Assembly (NCBI RefSeq): GCF_001411475.1
Contig: NZ_LLWH01000024.1
Location: 18,013-82,012 of the forward strand
Length of the DNA: 64,000 bases
Reading direction: 5' to 3'
Origin: Pseudomonas endophytica
Lineage (GTDB): Bacteria; Pseudomonadota; Gammaproteobacteria; Pseudomonadales; Pseudomonadaceae
Each line of letters begins with the position of its first letter. The stretch's first letter is position 1. Below are positions 51,300 through 61,261 of this stretch, in pieces. Both the position numbers and the translations under genes were made by a program. The notes below the pieces were generated by a model. It did no database searches. It was not told where the DNA came from and saw only the letters and a list, made by a program, of their open reading frames with translations.

Positions 51300-51327
51300 A
51301 TAATAACAATTCTCATTTTCAAGTCAA
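51300..51327 (-). promoter_or_regulatory. prrF promoter with Fur box
   Basis: On the minus strand TTGACT (51327-51322), a 16-base spacer and TATTAT (51305-51300) form a good sigma-70 promoter. A Fur box GAAAATGAGAATTGTTATT (51320-51302) matches 14 of 19 consensus positions and covers the spacer and -10, so iron-loaded Fur would block it. Confidence 0.88.
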
Positions 51328-51368
51328 CAACTGTTTTTCGGCTTTTTTTAGGACCCCGATAAACGGTG

Positions 51369-51644
51369 TTATTTAGTTTTTTTAAGCGCAAACAAATCCT
51401 CCACTTGCTGATTGAGCAGGGCTTTTCTCTCTGACGGAATATCGTTCCAGTGAATATCCAGTAGTGCGCCTTCAATGGCATACAAAAGCACTTTGGATGC
51501 CCTGAAGCCTCGTGCTTTAACTGCGCGGTAAGCCTCGACAGCGCCGCGGCGCCTTAAATCCGTGGCGCTATGTATGCCGACAGCATGTAGCCATTGAGCC
51601 GAGGTTTTCCCAAGGTTTTTAAGATGCTGGAGTTCATCGTGCAT
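51369..51644 (-). CDS. TfoX C-terminal domain protein
   Basis: A 91-residue protein that matches the TfoX/Sxy C-terminal domain alone: LKNLGKTSAQWLHAVGIHSATDLRRRGAVEAYRAVK, then a helical end with LLYAIEGALLDIHWNDIPSERKALL. The pattern is a helix-hairpin-helix-like fold. It lacks the N-terminal half that full-length competence regulators have, so a role in competence should not be assumed. ATG 51644. It reads toward prrF, whose -35 box begins 42 bases after its stop. Confidence 0.85.
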   Translation of the reverse strand: MHDELQHLKNLGKTSAQWLHAVGIHSATDLRRRGAVEAYRAVKARGFRASKVLLYAIEGALLDIHWNDIPSERKALLNQQVEDLFALKKTK

Positions 51645-51889
51645 CAGCTCTCCTTGCGACGGCGTGAGCCCAGCGCTTTTGGGACGAATAAGTCTTTTGA
51701 AGTGTAGCGCCAGATAACAAAGTCGCTTTGGGTTAGTCGTTTTTGGAACACGCAGGCGCGGCCCTGAAAAAAAGGATCATTGAAATACTGTCGTAGAGCG
51801 TGAGAATACCGAGGCTAGAGGGCTAGGCTTGGCTGATACAGGCAGATCGCCAACGCCAGGCTGGCGTTGGGTTGAGTGTCGTATTTGTT
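51645..51889. other. Spacer with a 10-base palindrome
   Basis: No gene is evident. CCAACGCCAG and CTGGCGTTGG (51850-51859 with 51861-51870) form a strong inverted repeat 20 bases after the pentapeptide gene stop on the minus strand, a possible transcript end without a T-run. Confidence 0.45.
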
Positions 51890-52231
51890 TTACTGGGGGC
51901 GGTAACGCAAGCGCGTGCCGAAATTAACCGACATCAAAATTTCATCGGCCGTCAGTTCGACAGGAAAGTACACGCCTGAAATTTGCGCATGGGCCAAGCT
52001 GGCGCCTTCGATGCACGCGGTGCGCAAGTCCAGGCCGCGTAAGTCCGCAGAGCGAAAATAAGCATCGGTAAAATCCACGCGGTCAGCATGTAACTCGCGT
52101 AGGTCCAGGCCGCGAAAATCGCCGCCTCGCATATCGATGTGTCCGGGTGGGCGTTGTTGGTTAAACCCGGTGATGTTGTCTTCATGCAGTAACGTGTAGA
52201 GCGCCGAATCAAGCAAGGCAGGGCGGCTCAT
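51890..52231 (-). CDS. Pentapeptide-repeat protein
   Basis: A 113-residue protein whose middle (about 33-87) consists of A(D/N)LxX pentapeptide repeats: GGDFRGLDLRELHADRVDF, TDAYFRSADLRGLDLR, TACIEGASLAHAQISG. About ten repeats would form a short right-handed beta-helix. The N-terminal part is helical, and the C-terminal end (ELTADEILMSVNFGTRLRYRP) is conserved-looking and closes the helix. There is no signal peptide. Function unknown; known members range from gyrase protectors (much longer) to uncharacterised small proteins. ATG 52231. Confidence 0.82.
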   Translation of the reverse strand: MSRPALLDSALYTLLHEDNITGFNQQRPPGHIDMRGGDFRGLDLRELHADRVDFTDAYFRSADLRGLDLRTACIEGASLAHAQISGVYFPVELTADEILMSVNFGTRLRYRPQ

Positions 52232-52321
52232 GGGGCGTCTCCTGATGGATGTAAATCAATATTATAGTGCCACTATTGAGGTGCCGTGAAACCCTTGCAG
52301 TTTCACGGCACGCTCGCCTCT

Positions 52322-53878
52322 TTAAAGACCAGGCAGACGTTGGCGGATGTCGCTAATTAGCGTGTCTAGACTGTTGCTGTTGTGGGTCTCAACCGATTTG
52401 CTACGCAGGACTTCTCCTGCCTCCAGTGGTTCCCGGCTGGCTTGTTGCGCTCGGACGACGTCCATGGTCGCGTCTGAAGGATCGCTGCCAACGCTTTTGC
52501 GATGAGCCAGCCAGCCTTCGATAACGGCATCTGGCGCGGTGCAGTCTAGGATCAGGCAGGGCACGCCAGTGGCTTCTGCCACCTTCGCCGCGGCATCGCG
52601 TTGTTCTCGTTTGAGGTAGGTGGCGTCAATGACCACTGGGAAGCCCGCGCGCAGCACAATCGCGGCTAATTCATGCAGTTTGTCGTAGGTGGCAACGTTA
52701 GCGTCGACGCTATAAATCCCAAGACCTACAACGTTTTCGCCAGTCTGTTCGCCAAACATACGCTTGCGAACGACATCGGAGCGCAGGCGAATGGCCCCTA
52801 AAGATTCAATCAGGCGCATGGCAACAGAGCTTTTTCCGACAGCCGAAACACCGTGGGTGATCGTCAAAAAGCGAGAAGGAATAGTGCTGTAGCTCTCTGC
52901 CAGGTTGGCGTAGTTGCGGTATTGGCGCAGTGTGGCTGCGCGCTGAACGGCGCTGGCTTCTGCGGGCATGCTGAAGAGGCTGACCTTGGCACGAACCAGA
53001 GCGCGGTAGGCTTTGTAAAAGTTCAGCAACTCAAGCCCTTGGTAGTCGCCGGTCAGCTCAAGGTATTGGCTGACAAAACGTCGAGCCAGGCATTTTAGAC
53101 CACGGTCTTCAAGGTCCATGGCCAAGAACGCTGTGTCGGCGTACACATCGGTAAAGCGGAAAGGCTCGTTAAACTCGATGCAGTCGAAAATCACCACCTT
53201 GGTGTCAATGAGAGTGGCGTTACCCAAGTGAATATCACCGTGACATTCACGGATGAAGCCTTGTGCTTTGCGTTGCTCCAGTAGTGGCTTGAGACGGGTG
53301 AAGCTGGCTTCGGCCCACGCTTGTAATGCATCGAGCTGCAGTAGGTCGGCCTTGTCTGAAAGAAAAGGGCGAATTTGCTCGAAGTTCTGGCGAACCGGCT
53401 CCATAACGGCTTCGGGTGTGCCTTGATGGTGCTCCAGCGGAACATGTGGGGCATGTGTATGGAAATGGGCGATTTGCTGGGCCATCTCGTCGATATGAGC
53501 AGCCGTCAATTCGCCGTTGGCTTGTAGCGTGCTCAGCAATTGGCTTTGCGGGAATTGGCGCATTTTAAGCGCGTACTCTATAGCCGTACCCTCGCCACCC
53601 AATTGGGGGGCGTCGACGGTGCCATGGATTGGCAGTACATCGAGATACAAACCTTCGGTCAGGCGCTGGTTGAGGCGCAGCTCTTCATGGCAAAAGAATT
53701 CACGGCCACTCAGCGCGGTGAAGTCTAAAAAGCCAAAGTTGACCGGTTTTTTAATTTTGTAAGCATAGGGGCCGGTGAGGATAACCCATGAAATATGGGT
53801 TTCGATAACCTGAAACCCGTCGACTTCATGCGGGTATAAGTTCGGATTTTGTAGCGCGGCAATCAGGTTCTGGCTCAC
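52322..53878 (-). CDS. Two-domain protein: phosphotransferase-like kinase plus P-loop ATPase
   Basis: A 518-residue protein joining an aminoglycoside phosphotransferase-like domain (about 1-320, with HGDIHLGNATLI near residue 217 and IFDCIEF as the catalytic and metal loops) to a P-loop domain with Walker A GVSAVGKSSV near residue 346 and a nucleoside-kinase-like lid region. Such fusions (COG2187 with COG0645) are widespread in proteobacteria but their substrate is not established. ATG 53878. It is divergent from mrcB, with about 116 bases between the starts. Confidence 0.82.
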   Translation of the reverse strand: MSQNLIAALQNPNLYPHEVDGFQVIETHISWVILTGPYAYKIKKPVNFGFLDFTALSGREFFCHEELRLNQRLTEGLYLDVLPIHGTVDAPQLGGEGTAIEYALKMRQFPQSQLLSTLQANGELTAAHIDEMAQQIAHFHTHAPHVPLEHHQGTPEAVMEPVRQNFEQIRPFLSDKADLLQLDALQAWAEASFTRLKPLLEQRKAQGFIRECHGDIHLGNATLIDTKVVIFDCIEFNEPFRFTDVYADTAFLAMDLEDRGLKCLARRFVSQYLELTGDYQGLELLNFYKAYRALVRAKVSLFSMPAEASAVQRAATLRQYRNYANLAESYSTIPSRFLTITHGVSAVGKSSVAMRLIESLGAIRLRSDVVRKRMFGEQTGENVVGLGIYSVDANVATYDKLHELAAIVLRAGFPVVIDATYLKREQRDAAAKVAEATGVPCLILDCTAPDAVIEGWLAHRKSVGSDPSDATMDVVRAQQASREPLEAGEVLRSKSVETHNSNSLDTLISDIRQRLPGL

Positions 53879-53994
53879 GGGCGGTCCTTCTTAATGCGGG
53901 AAAATTCAATGGGCCATTATGGCTGCTGACGCCGGTCGTGCAAACCGCCGGACGCGCATGATGAACATGAGCAAAGTGCGTATAATCTCGCGCC

Positions 53995-56319
53995 ATGACT
54001 CGATCTCGATCCTCCCGCTCCCGCTCTAAACGTCCATCTGGTGGCCTTCGGCCCTGGCTGGGCTGGGCTCTTAAGCTCAGCCTCGTCGGCCTGGTGATAC
54101 TGGCTGGTTTTGCTGTTTATCTCGATGCCATCGTTCAGGAGAAGTTCTCCGGTAAGCGCTGGACTATCCCCGCCAAGGTTTATGCTCGGCCGTTGGAGCT
54201 GTTTGTCGGCCAGAAGCTAAGTAAGAACGACTTTTTGACCGAACTCGACGCGCTGGGTTATCGCCGCGAAAGCGCAGCTAATGGCCCGGGCGCTGCGTCG
54301 GTGAGTGGCAATACGGTTGACTTGAATACCCGTGGCTTTCAATTTTATGAAGGCGCTGAGAAAGCGCAGCCGGTGCGGGTACGTTTTTCTGGCGACTATG
54401 TGTCGGAACTGACCTCGACCAATGGCACCAAGTTGCCTGTGGTACGGCTTGAGCCGTTGCTGATTGGCGGCCTTTATCCGAAAAATCTTGAAGACCGTAT
54501 TCTGATCAACATTGACCAGGCGCCGCCGTACCTGCTCGAGACGCTGGTTACGGTTGAAGACCGCGATTTTTATCATCACTTCGGCGTGTCTCCCAAGTCG
54601 ATCGCTCGAGCGATGTGGGTCAACACATCGTCCGGGCAAATGCGTCAAGGTGGGAGTACGCTGACCCAGCAGTTAGTCAAAAACTTCTTCCTGACCAATG
54701 AGCGCAGTCTCAGCCGTAAGCTGACTGAGGCGATGATGGCGCTGTTGCTCGAAATGCATTACGACAAGCGCGAGATCCTTGAGGCTTATCTCAACGAAGT
54801 GTTTGTAGGCCAAGACGGCCAACGTGCCGTGCATGGTTTTGGTTTGGCGAGTCAGTTTTTCTTCAGTCAGCCATTGTCTGAACTCAAGTTGCATCAAGTT
54901 GCCTTGTTGGTGGGGATGGTTAAAGGCCCGTCGGCTTATAACCCCCGTCGTCACCCTGAACGTGCGCTTGAGCGACGCAATCTGGTGCTCGATTTGCTGG
55001 CGCAGCAGGGCGTTGCAACTGCCGAGCAGGTAGCCGCCGCTAAAAAAATGCCATTGGGCGTGACTAAGCGCGGCAGTTTGGCGGACAGCTCATTTCCGGT
55101 CTTCCTAGACTTGGTGAAACGTCAGTTACGTGAAGATTATCGCGACGAAGATTTGACCGAAGAGGGCCTGCGGATCTTTACCAGTTTTGACCCGATTTTG
55201 CAGATGAAATCTGAATCGGCTGTAGGCGACACCTTCAAACGTTTGGCTGGGCGTAAAGGCTCAGACGAAGTCGAGGCCGCTATGGTGGTCACCAACCCTG
55301 AAACAGGTGAAGTCCAAGCCTTGATCGGCAGTCGTTTGCCGGGCTATGCGGGCTTTAACCGTGCGTTGGATGCGGTGCGCCCGATTGGTTCGTTGATCAA
55401 ACCGGCGGTGTATTTGACGGCTCTTGAACGACCCAGCCAGTTCACGCTGACCAGTTGGTTATCGGATGAGCCAATTTCTATTAAAGGGGCTGATGGCCAA
55501 GTCTGGAGGCCACAGAACTATGATCGTCGTTCTCATGGCACGGTTTTCCTTTATCAGTCGATGATGAACTCGTTCAACCTTGGTACCGTGCGGCTGGGTC
55601 AGCAGGTCGGAGTACCTAACGTTCTCAAAACGCTGGCGCGGTTGGGGATCGAACGTGAGTTCCCGGCATTCCCGTCGATGTTGCTTGGGGCTGGGGCGTT
55701 GAGCCCGATGGAAGTTGCAACGATGTATCAGACGCTGGCCAATGGTGGCTTCAACACGCCGATGCGGGCTATTCGCAGTGTGTTGACGGCTGAAGGCGAA
55801 CCTTTGAAACGCTATCCATTCCAGATTCAGCAGCGTTTCGATCCGGGCTCTATCTTCTTGATTCAGAACGCCATGCAGCATGTGATGCGCGAAGGTACGG
55901 GACGTTCGGTCTACACCGTATTGCCGAAAAATCTTACGCTGGCGGGTAAAACCGGTACCAGTAACGACTCACGTGACAGTTGGTTTGCAGGTTTTAGTCA
56001 GGATTTACTGGCCGTTGTCTGGTTGGGGCGTGATGACAACGGTAAAACCCCTTTCACGGGTGCAAGCGGTGCTTTGCAGGTGTGGACCAGCTTTATGAAT
56101 AAAGCCGATCCGTTGCCGCTGGACATGCCGCAGCCGGACAACATTGTTCAGGCTTGGATAGATCCGCATACCGGGCAAGGATCCGATTCAAGCTGCCCTG
56201 GCGCAGTGCAGATGCCGTATATTCGCGGCAGTGAGCCGCCTGCTGGAGCCGCTTGTGGTGCGCAGGCGCCGCAGACGGGTGAGGACGTGATGGATTGGGT
56301 CAAGGGCTGGTTGAATTAA
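53995..56319 (+). CDS. mrcB: Penicillin-binding protein 1B
   Basis: PBP1b polymerises and crosslinks peptidoglycan. The 774-residue protein has a basic cytoplasmic tail, one membrane anchor (about 25-45), a UB2H-like regulatory domain (about 65-150), a glycosyltransferase domain with VTVEDRDFYHHFGVSPKSIARA and GGSTLTQQLVKNFFLT, and a transpeptidase domain with nucleophile Ser466 in GSLIKP and the KTGT box in LAGKTGTSND. ATG 53995. A lipoprotein gene follows after 16 bases and may share the transcript. Confidence 0.96.
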   Translation: MTRSRSSRSRSKRPSGGLRPWLGWALKLSLVGLVILAGFAVYLDAIVQEKFSGKRWTIPAKVYARPLELFVGQKLSKNDFLTELDALGYRRESAANGPGAASVSGNTVDLNTRGFQFYEGAEKAQPVRVRFSGDYVSELTSTNGTKLPVVRLEPLLIGGLYPKNLEDRILINIDQAPPYLLETLVTVEDRDFYHHFGVSPKSIARAMWVNTSSGQMRQGGSTLTQQLVKNFFLTNERSLSRKLTEAMMALLLEMHYDKREILEAYLNEVFVGQDGQRAVHGFGLASQFFFSQPLSELKLHQVALLVGMVKGPSAYNPRRHPERALERRNLVLDLLAQQGVATAEQVAAAKKMPLGVTKRGSLADSSFPVFLDLVKRQLREDYRDEDLTEEGLRIFTSFDPILQMKSESAVGDTFKRLAGRKGSDEVEAAMVVTNPETGEVQALIGSRLPGYAGFNRALDAVRPIGSLIKPAVYLTALERPSQFTLTSWLSDEPISIKGADGQVWRPQNYDRRSHGTVFLYQSMMNSFNLGTVRLGQQVGVPNVLKTLARLGIEREFPAFPSMLLGAGALSPMEVATMYQTLANGGFNTPMRAIRSVLTAEGEPLKRYPFQIQQRFDPGSIFLIQNAMQHVMREGTGRSVYTVLPKNLTLAGKTGTSNDSRDSWFAGFSQDLLAVVWLGRDDNGKTPFTGASGALQVWTSFMNKADPLPLDMPQPDNIVQAWIDPHTGQGSDSSCPGAVQMPYIRGSEPPAGAACGAQAPQTGEDVMDWVKGWLN

Positions 56320-56335
56320 GCAAAGAGGGTTTGAC

Positions 56336-57061
56336 GTGAACAAGTGGTGGATTCCGGCTGTTTCAGCCCTAGCTTTGCTCAATGGTTGTGCCAGTGTGCC
56401 GCAGGGTTCGATCCCTGTGGTCGACTCCGGTGTTGCGGTGTCGAACAGTGAGCGTGTGTCGGCACAGCGCACGACCAATAATTATCCACAGGCCGCGGCG
56501 CCGCGTGCAACGCAGGCGGTTCCTCAGGATTCAGGCGTGGTGGTCATGATTCCGGGCGGCGGCGCTGCTGTTTCGACGCCTATCCAGACTCAACCGATTA
56601 CGGCGGGGCCCATTACGCCGGGCCCGGCAGCGAGTGCGCCGATCAGCACTGGCAGTTATGCGCCGACAACGAGTTATACCGCTCCGGCACCGATTACGCC
56701 GAGCGGTATACCGTCAAGCAGTGGTGGGTTGGCTGCGGATGAACAACTGGACGGGCCTGTTTTGGCATTGCTGACAACAGCTCAGCAGCAACAGGCAAGT
56801 GGCGATCTTAACGGCGCGTCATCGAGTCTTGAACGGGCGCAGCGCGTTGCACCACGTGAGCCGCAAGTGCTGTACCGTTTGGCCCAAGTGCGTATGGCGC
56901 AGGGGGATGCGGCTCAGGCCGAGCAGTTTGCCCGCCGCGGTTTGACCTTCTCCAGTGGTCGTCCGGACTTACAAGCGAGCTTATGGGGCCTAATTGCTCA
57001 AGCGCGTGATAAACAAGGGGATGCGGCAGGCGCTGCATTGGCCCGTCAAAAAGCAAGGTGA
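56336..57061 (+). CDS. TPR-containing lipoprotein
   Basis: A 241-residue protein with a lipoprotein signal (ALALLNGC, lipidated Cys at about residue 18), a long low-complexity region rich in Ala, Pro, Thr and Ser (about 40-135), and a C-terminal tetratricopeptide-like segment (about 140-240: ALLTTAQQQQASGDLNGASSSLERAQRVAPREPQVLYRLAQVRMAQGDAAQAEQFARRGL, split here for description). The start is GTG 56336. Its place right behind mrcB fits an envelope role, possibly as a partner of PBP1b; that is inference from position. YqcC-family gene follows. Confidence 0.82.
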   Translation: MNKWWIPAVSALALLNGCASVPQGSIPVVDSGVAVSNSERVSAQRTTNNYPQAAAPRATQAVPQDSGVVVMIPGGGAAVSTPIQTQPITAGPITPGPAASAPISTGSYAPTTSYTAPAPITPSGIPSSSGGLAADEQLDGPVLALLTTAQQQQASGDLNGASSSLERAQRVAPREPQVLYRLAQVRMAQGDAAQAEQFARRGLTFSSGRPDLQASLWGLIAQARDKQGDAAGAALARQKAR

Positions 57062-57068
57062 GTCTCTG

Positions 57069-57398
57069 ATGGATGATCGCTTTCCGGCTATTGCCGAGCA
57101 GTTATTGCTGATTGAAGGAGAGTTGCGGCAGCAGGGCTGGTGGGACGAAGCCTCGCCCAATGCTGAGGCGCTGAGCAGTGTTGAACCTTTTTCAGTCGAC
57201 ACTTTGGACTTCCATCAGTGGTTACAGTGGATTTTTCTAGTGAGGATGAAGCAGATATTGGAGCAGGATCTACCGCTACCTAATGCGTCGGGGATTCTGG
57301 AAATGGCTGAGATGGCGTATGCCGATCAGTCACAAAAGAGTCTCGGACTACGGACTGCGCTGAAAAAGTTCGACCAATTGATCACTGACGCTCGTTAA
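57069..57398 (+). CDS. YqcC family protein (DUF446)
   Basis: A 109-residue protein of the YqcC family, soluble and helical, with the pattern IAEQLLLIEGELRQQGWWDE, then LSSVEPFSVDTLDFHQWLQWIFLVRMKQIL, and a C-terminal helix. ATG 57069 was chosen, seven bases after the lipoprotein gene; the earlier in-frame codons lie inside that gene and read out of the family. In E. coli yqcC sits beside truC, suggesting an RNA link, but nothing here shows it. Function unknown. Confidence 0.8.
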   Translation: MDDRFPAIAEQLLLIEGELRQQGWWDEASPNAEALSSVEPFSVDTLDFHQWLQWIFLVRMKQILEQDLPLPNASGILEMAEMAYADQSQKSLGLRTALKKFDQLITDAR

Positions 57399-57535
57399 TT
57401 GCCTAGCTGCCGGATTTTTCGGCAGTCTTGCGCATATTTCTACCGCTTTGCGCCATTTAGGCGAGTTTTATCCCTTCTCATGACCCATTCTTCTGCGTTC
57501 TCATGCGCTTAGTTGGAAAAAAGCGCAATTATTGC

Positions 57536-57564
57536 TTGACTTGGAAGGGCTGAAACAGAAGAAT
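57536..57564 (+). promoter_or_regulatory. Candidate promoter of ilvIHC
   Basis: TTGACT (57536-57541), a 17-base spacer and AAGAAT (57559-57564). This would give a leader of about 260 bases before ilvI, long enough for attenuation. Confidence 0.5.
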
Positions 57565-57614
57565 CCAAACACCGCTGTACAGGGACTGCCAGAAGCAGAC
57601 CCTCTCAGCAGATC

Positions 57615-57731
57615 ATGAGGCGCACACCCGCGCCGACTTGTTACACCCGCAACGCGTTACCTCGCGCTGGGTGGGAAAACCCCGCAATACTTGGGGAGCT
57701 CCCAATACTTGCTCAGTCAGTGCTGACGTAG
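57615..57731 (+). other. Possible ilv leader peptide ORF (38 codons)
   Basis: A small frame ATG 57615 to TAG 57729-57731 ends in AILGELPILAQSVLT, with seven Ile, Leu or Val codons in its last 15, including two ATA codons that are rare in Pseudomonas. The DNA here repeats AATACTT around a GGGAGCTCCC palindrome (57689-57715 region). It has no clear ribosome binding site and no T-run hairpin was found immediately after it. The rest of the 432-base gap before ilvI holds no other gene that I can support. Confidence 0.3.
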
Positions 57732-57830
57732 TCGGCGACCACCGTCGCTCATGCTCTGCTGAGAAGTAAACCTATTAAGACCCGTTCGTATTTTTGTGAG
57801 CGGTATTCTGGCGTTTTAGAGGTGAACAAC

Positions 57831-59555
57831 GTGGAGCTTTTATCTGGCGGTGAGATGCTCGTCCGCTTTTTGCGCGACGAAGGTGTCAAATATATCTACG
57901 GGTACCCAGGTGGTGCTCTCCTGCATGTCTATGACGCACTGTTCAAAGAGCCGGAAGTGTCCCACATCCTGGTTCGTCACGAACAAGCGGCTACCCATAT
58001 GGCTGACGGTTATGCCCGTGCGACCGGTAAAGCCGGTGTAGTACTGGTCACATCCGGGCCGGGCGCTACCAATGCCATCACGGGTATCGCGACTGCTTAC
58101 ATGGACTCCATTCCGATGGTGATCATTTCTGGTCAGGTGCCAAGCACTATGGTCGGGACTGACGCTTTTCAAGAAACCGATATGATCGGTATCTCGCGAC
58201 CGATCGTGAAGCACAGCTTCATGATCAAGCATCCGTCGGAAATCCCGGAGGTCATGAAGAAGGCGTTCTATCTCGCGCAATCCGGTCGCCCTGGTCCGGT
58301 AGTGGTCGACATACCGAAAGACATGACCAACCCGGCTGAAAAGTTCGAATACGTTTTCCCGAAAAAAGCCAAGCTGCGTTCTTACAGCCCAGCTGTACGT
58401 GGGCACTCGGGGCAAATCCGCAAAGCCGTTGAAATGCTACTGGCAGCCAAACGTCCGGTTCTCTATGCAGGTGGCGGCGTTATTTTGGGCGGCGGTGCTG
58501 CACCGTTGACCGAGCTGGCGAAGATGCTCAACGTTCCGGTAACTAATACGTTGATGGGCTTGGGTGCTTACCCTGGGACTGATCGTCAGTTCATTGGCAT
58601 GCTTGGCATGCATGGCAGCTTCACCGCCAACATGACCATGCATAACGCTGACGTTATTTTGGCTGTTGGCGCTCGTTTTGATGACCGTGTTATCAACGGC
58701 CCATCCAAGTTCTGCCCTAACGCCAAGATCATCCATGTGGATATTGACCCTGCGTCGATCTCCAAGACGATCAAGGCAGACGTACCGATTGTCGGCCCTG
58801 TCGATAGCGTGCTGACCGAAATGGTTGCGATCCTCAAAGATATCGGCGAGAAGCCGAACCCTGAGGCCGTTGCCAACTGGTGGAAGCAGATTGATGAGTG
58901 GCGCGGTGACCGTGGTTTGTTCCCTTACGACAAAGGCGACGGCAGCAAGATCAAGCCACAAGCTGTGATCGAGATGCTCTGCGATGTTACCAAGGGCGAT
59001 GCTTACGTAACGTCCGACGTGGGTCAGCATCAGATGTTTGCTGCTCAGTATTATCGTTTCAACAAGCCTAATCGCTGGATCAACTCTGGCGGTCTGGGCA
59101 CCATGGGTTTTGGTTTCCCTGCAGCAATGGGTGTGAAACTGAGCTTTCCTGATGCTGACGTCGCCTGTGTCACGGGTGAGGGCAGTATTCAGATGAACAT
59201 TCAGGAATTGTCGACGTGCTTGCAGTACGGTCTGCCGGTGAAAATCATCAACTTGAACAATGGTGTTCTGGGTATGGTTCGCCAATGGCAAGACATGAAC
59301 TACGGCAGTCGTCACTCGCAGTCCTATATGGAGTCGCTGCCTGATTTCGTCAAGCTGGCTGAAGCGTATGGTCATGTCGGCATTCGGATCACTGATCTGA
59401 AAGATCTGAAGCCGAAAATGGAAGAAGCCTTCGCCATGAAAGATCGGCTGGTGTTCCTGGATATCCAGGTTGATACCAGTGAGCACGTTTACCCGATGCA
59501 GATCAAAGATGGCTCCATGCGTGACATGTGGCTGAGCAAGACGGAGCGTACTTAA
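57831..59555 (+). CDS. ilvI: Acetolactate synthase, large (catalytic) subunit
   Basis: This ThDP enzyme joins two pyruvates, or pyruvate and ketobutyrate, at the start of valine, leucine and isoleucine synthesis. The 574-residue protein has the cofactor glutamate in [19 protein letters not shown] (about 45-63), the FAD-binding middle region, and the ThDP/Mg site [17 protein letters not shown] 57831 ([14 protein letters not shown]) was chosen because AGAGG lies eight bases before it; the frame is open to GTG 57822. ilvH follows after two bases. A long leader with a possible regulatory peptide precedes it. Confidence 0.96.
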   Translation: MELLSGGEMLVRFLRDEGVKYIYGYPGGALLHVYDALFKEPEVSHILVRHEQAATHMADGYARATGKAGVVLVTSGPGATNAITGIATAYMDSIPMVIISGQVPSTMVGTDAFQETDMIGISRPIVKHSFMIKHPSEIPEVMKKAFYLAQSGRPGPVVVDIPKDMTNPAEKFEYVFPKKAKLRSYSPAVRGHSGQIRKAVEMLLAAKRPVLYAGGGVILGGGAAPLTELAKMLNVPVTNTLMGLGAYPGTDRQFIGMLGMHGSFTANMTMHNADVILAVGARFDDRVINGPSKFCPNAKIIHVDIDPASISKTIKADVPIVGPVDSVLTEMVAILKDIGEKPNPEAVANWWKQIDEWRGDRGLFPYDKGDGSKIKPQAVIEMLCDVTKGDAYVTSDVGQHQMFAAQYYRFNKPNRWINSGGLGTMGFGFPAAMGVKLSFPDADVACVTGEGSIQMNIQELSTCLQYGLPVKIINLNNGVLGMVRQWQDMNYGSRHSQSYMESLPDFVKLAEAYGHVGIRITDLKDLKPKMEEAFAMKDRLVFLDIQVDTSEHVYPMQIKDGSMRDMWLSKTERT

Positions 59556-59557
59556 TC

Positions 59558-60049
59558 ATGCGGCACATTATTTCTTTGCTTCTTGAAAACGAACCCGGTG
59601 CTCTGTCTCGTGTTGTTGGGCTTTTCTCGCAACGCAACTACAACATCGAGAGCCTGACCGTGGCGCCAACAGAAGACCCGACCTTGTCGCGCCTGACGTT
59701 GACCACCGTAGGGCACGATGAAGTCATTGAACAGATCACCAAAAACCTGAACAAGCTGATCGAAGTGGTCAAGCTGGTGGATTTGTCGGAGAGCGCTCAC
59801 ATCGAGCGTGAGCTGATGTTGGTCAAGGTCAAGGCAACGGGTGCACAGCGCGCAGAGATCAAACGCACCACGGATATCTTCCGTGGGCAGATTGTTGATG
59901 TCAGTGCCAGTGTTTATACCGTGCAGTTGACAGGCACCAGCGACAAGCTCGACAGTTTCATCCAGTCGATTGGTACGGCCTCGATCCTTGAAACAGTTCG
60001 CAGTGGCGTGACGGGCATTGCCCGTGGCGACAAAGTTCTCAGCATCTAA
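59558..60049 (+). CDS. ilvH: Acetolactate synthase, small (regulatory) subunit
   Basis: IlvH activates IlvI and confers valine feedback inhibition. The 163-residue protein begins with an ACT domain (MRHIISLLLENEPGALSRVVGLFSQRNYNIESLTV, split here only for description), and has a C-terminal domain that includes ELMLVKV and RGQIVDVSASVYTVQLTG. ATG 59558 is two bases after the ilvI stop; the upstream in-frame extension overlaps ilvI and is not used. ilvC follows after 50 bases, completing ilvI-ilvH-ilvC. Confidence 0.96.
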   Translation: MRHIISLLLENEPGALSRVVGLFSQRNYNIESLTVAPTEDPTLSRLTLTTVGHDEVIEQITKNLNKLIEVVKLVDLSESAHIERELMLVKVKATGAQRAEIKRTTDIFRGQIVDVSASVYTVQLTGTSDKLDSFIQSIGTASILETVRSGVTGIARGDKVLSI

Positions 60050-60090
60050 AACTAACAAATGCTAACGGCCTCAATGGCCTGGATACATAA

Positions 60091-61116
<1,026 letters not shown>

Positions 61117-61135
61117 GTCGGTACGATTTAGAAAG

Positions 61136-61159
61136 AACGCGGCCTAGGCCGCGTTTTTT
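61136..61159 (+). terminator. Terminator after ilvC
   Basis: AACGCGGCC-TA-GGCCGCGTT followed by more T residues (61136-61159). A compact intrinsic terminator. Confidence 0.9.
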
Positions 61160-61261
61160 CGTTTAAGCGGCAGCTTCTGGTATAAAGCAGGAACGTTTGC
61201 GGGTGAGTGTTGGCCTGCAGGCTTCTTTTGAAACTTTCCATATCGTTGCAAGGTAATGTCC

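Noticed and set aside
52322..53878. Aminoglycoside resistance gene
   Set aside because: The phosphotransferase fold is only distantly shared, the protein is a housekeeping-type fusion with a P-loop domain, and there are no mobile-element signs around it.
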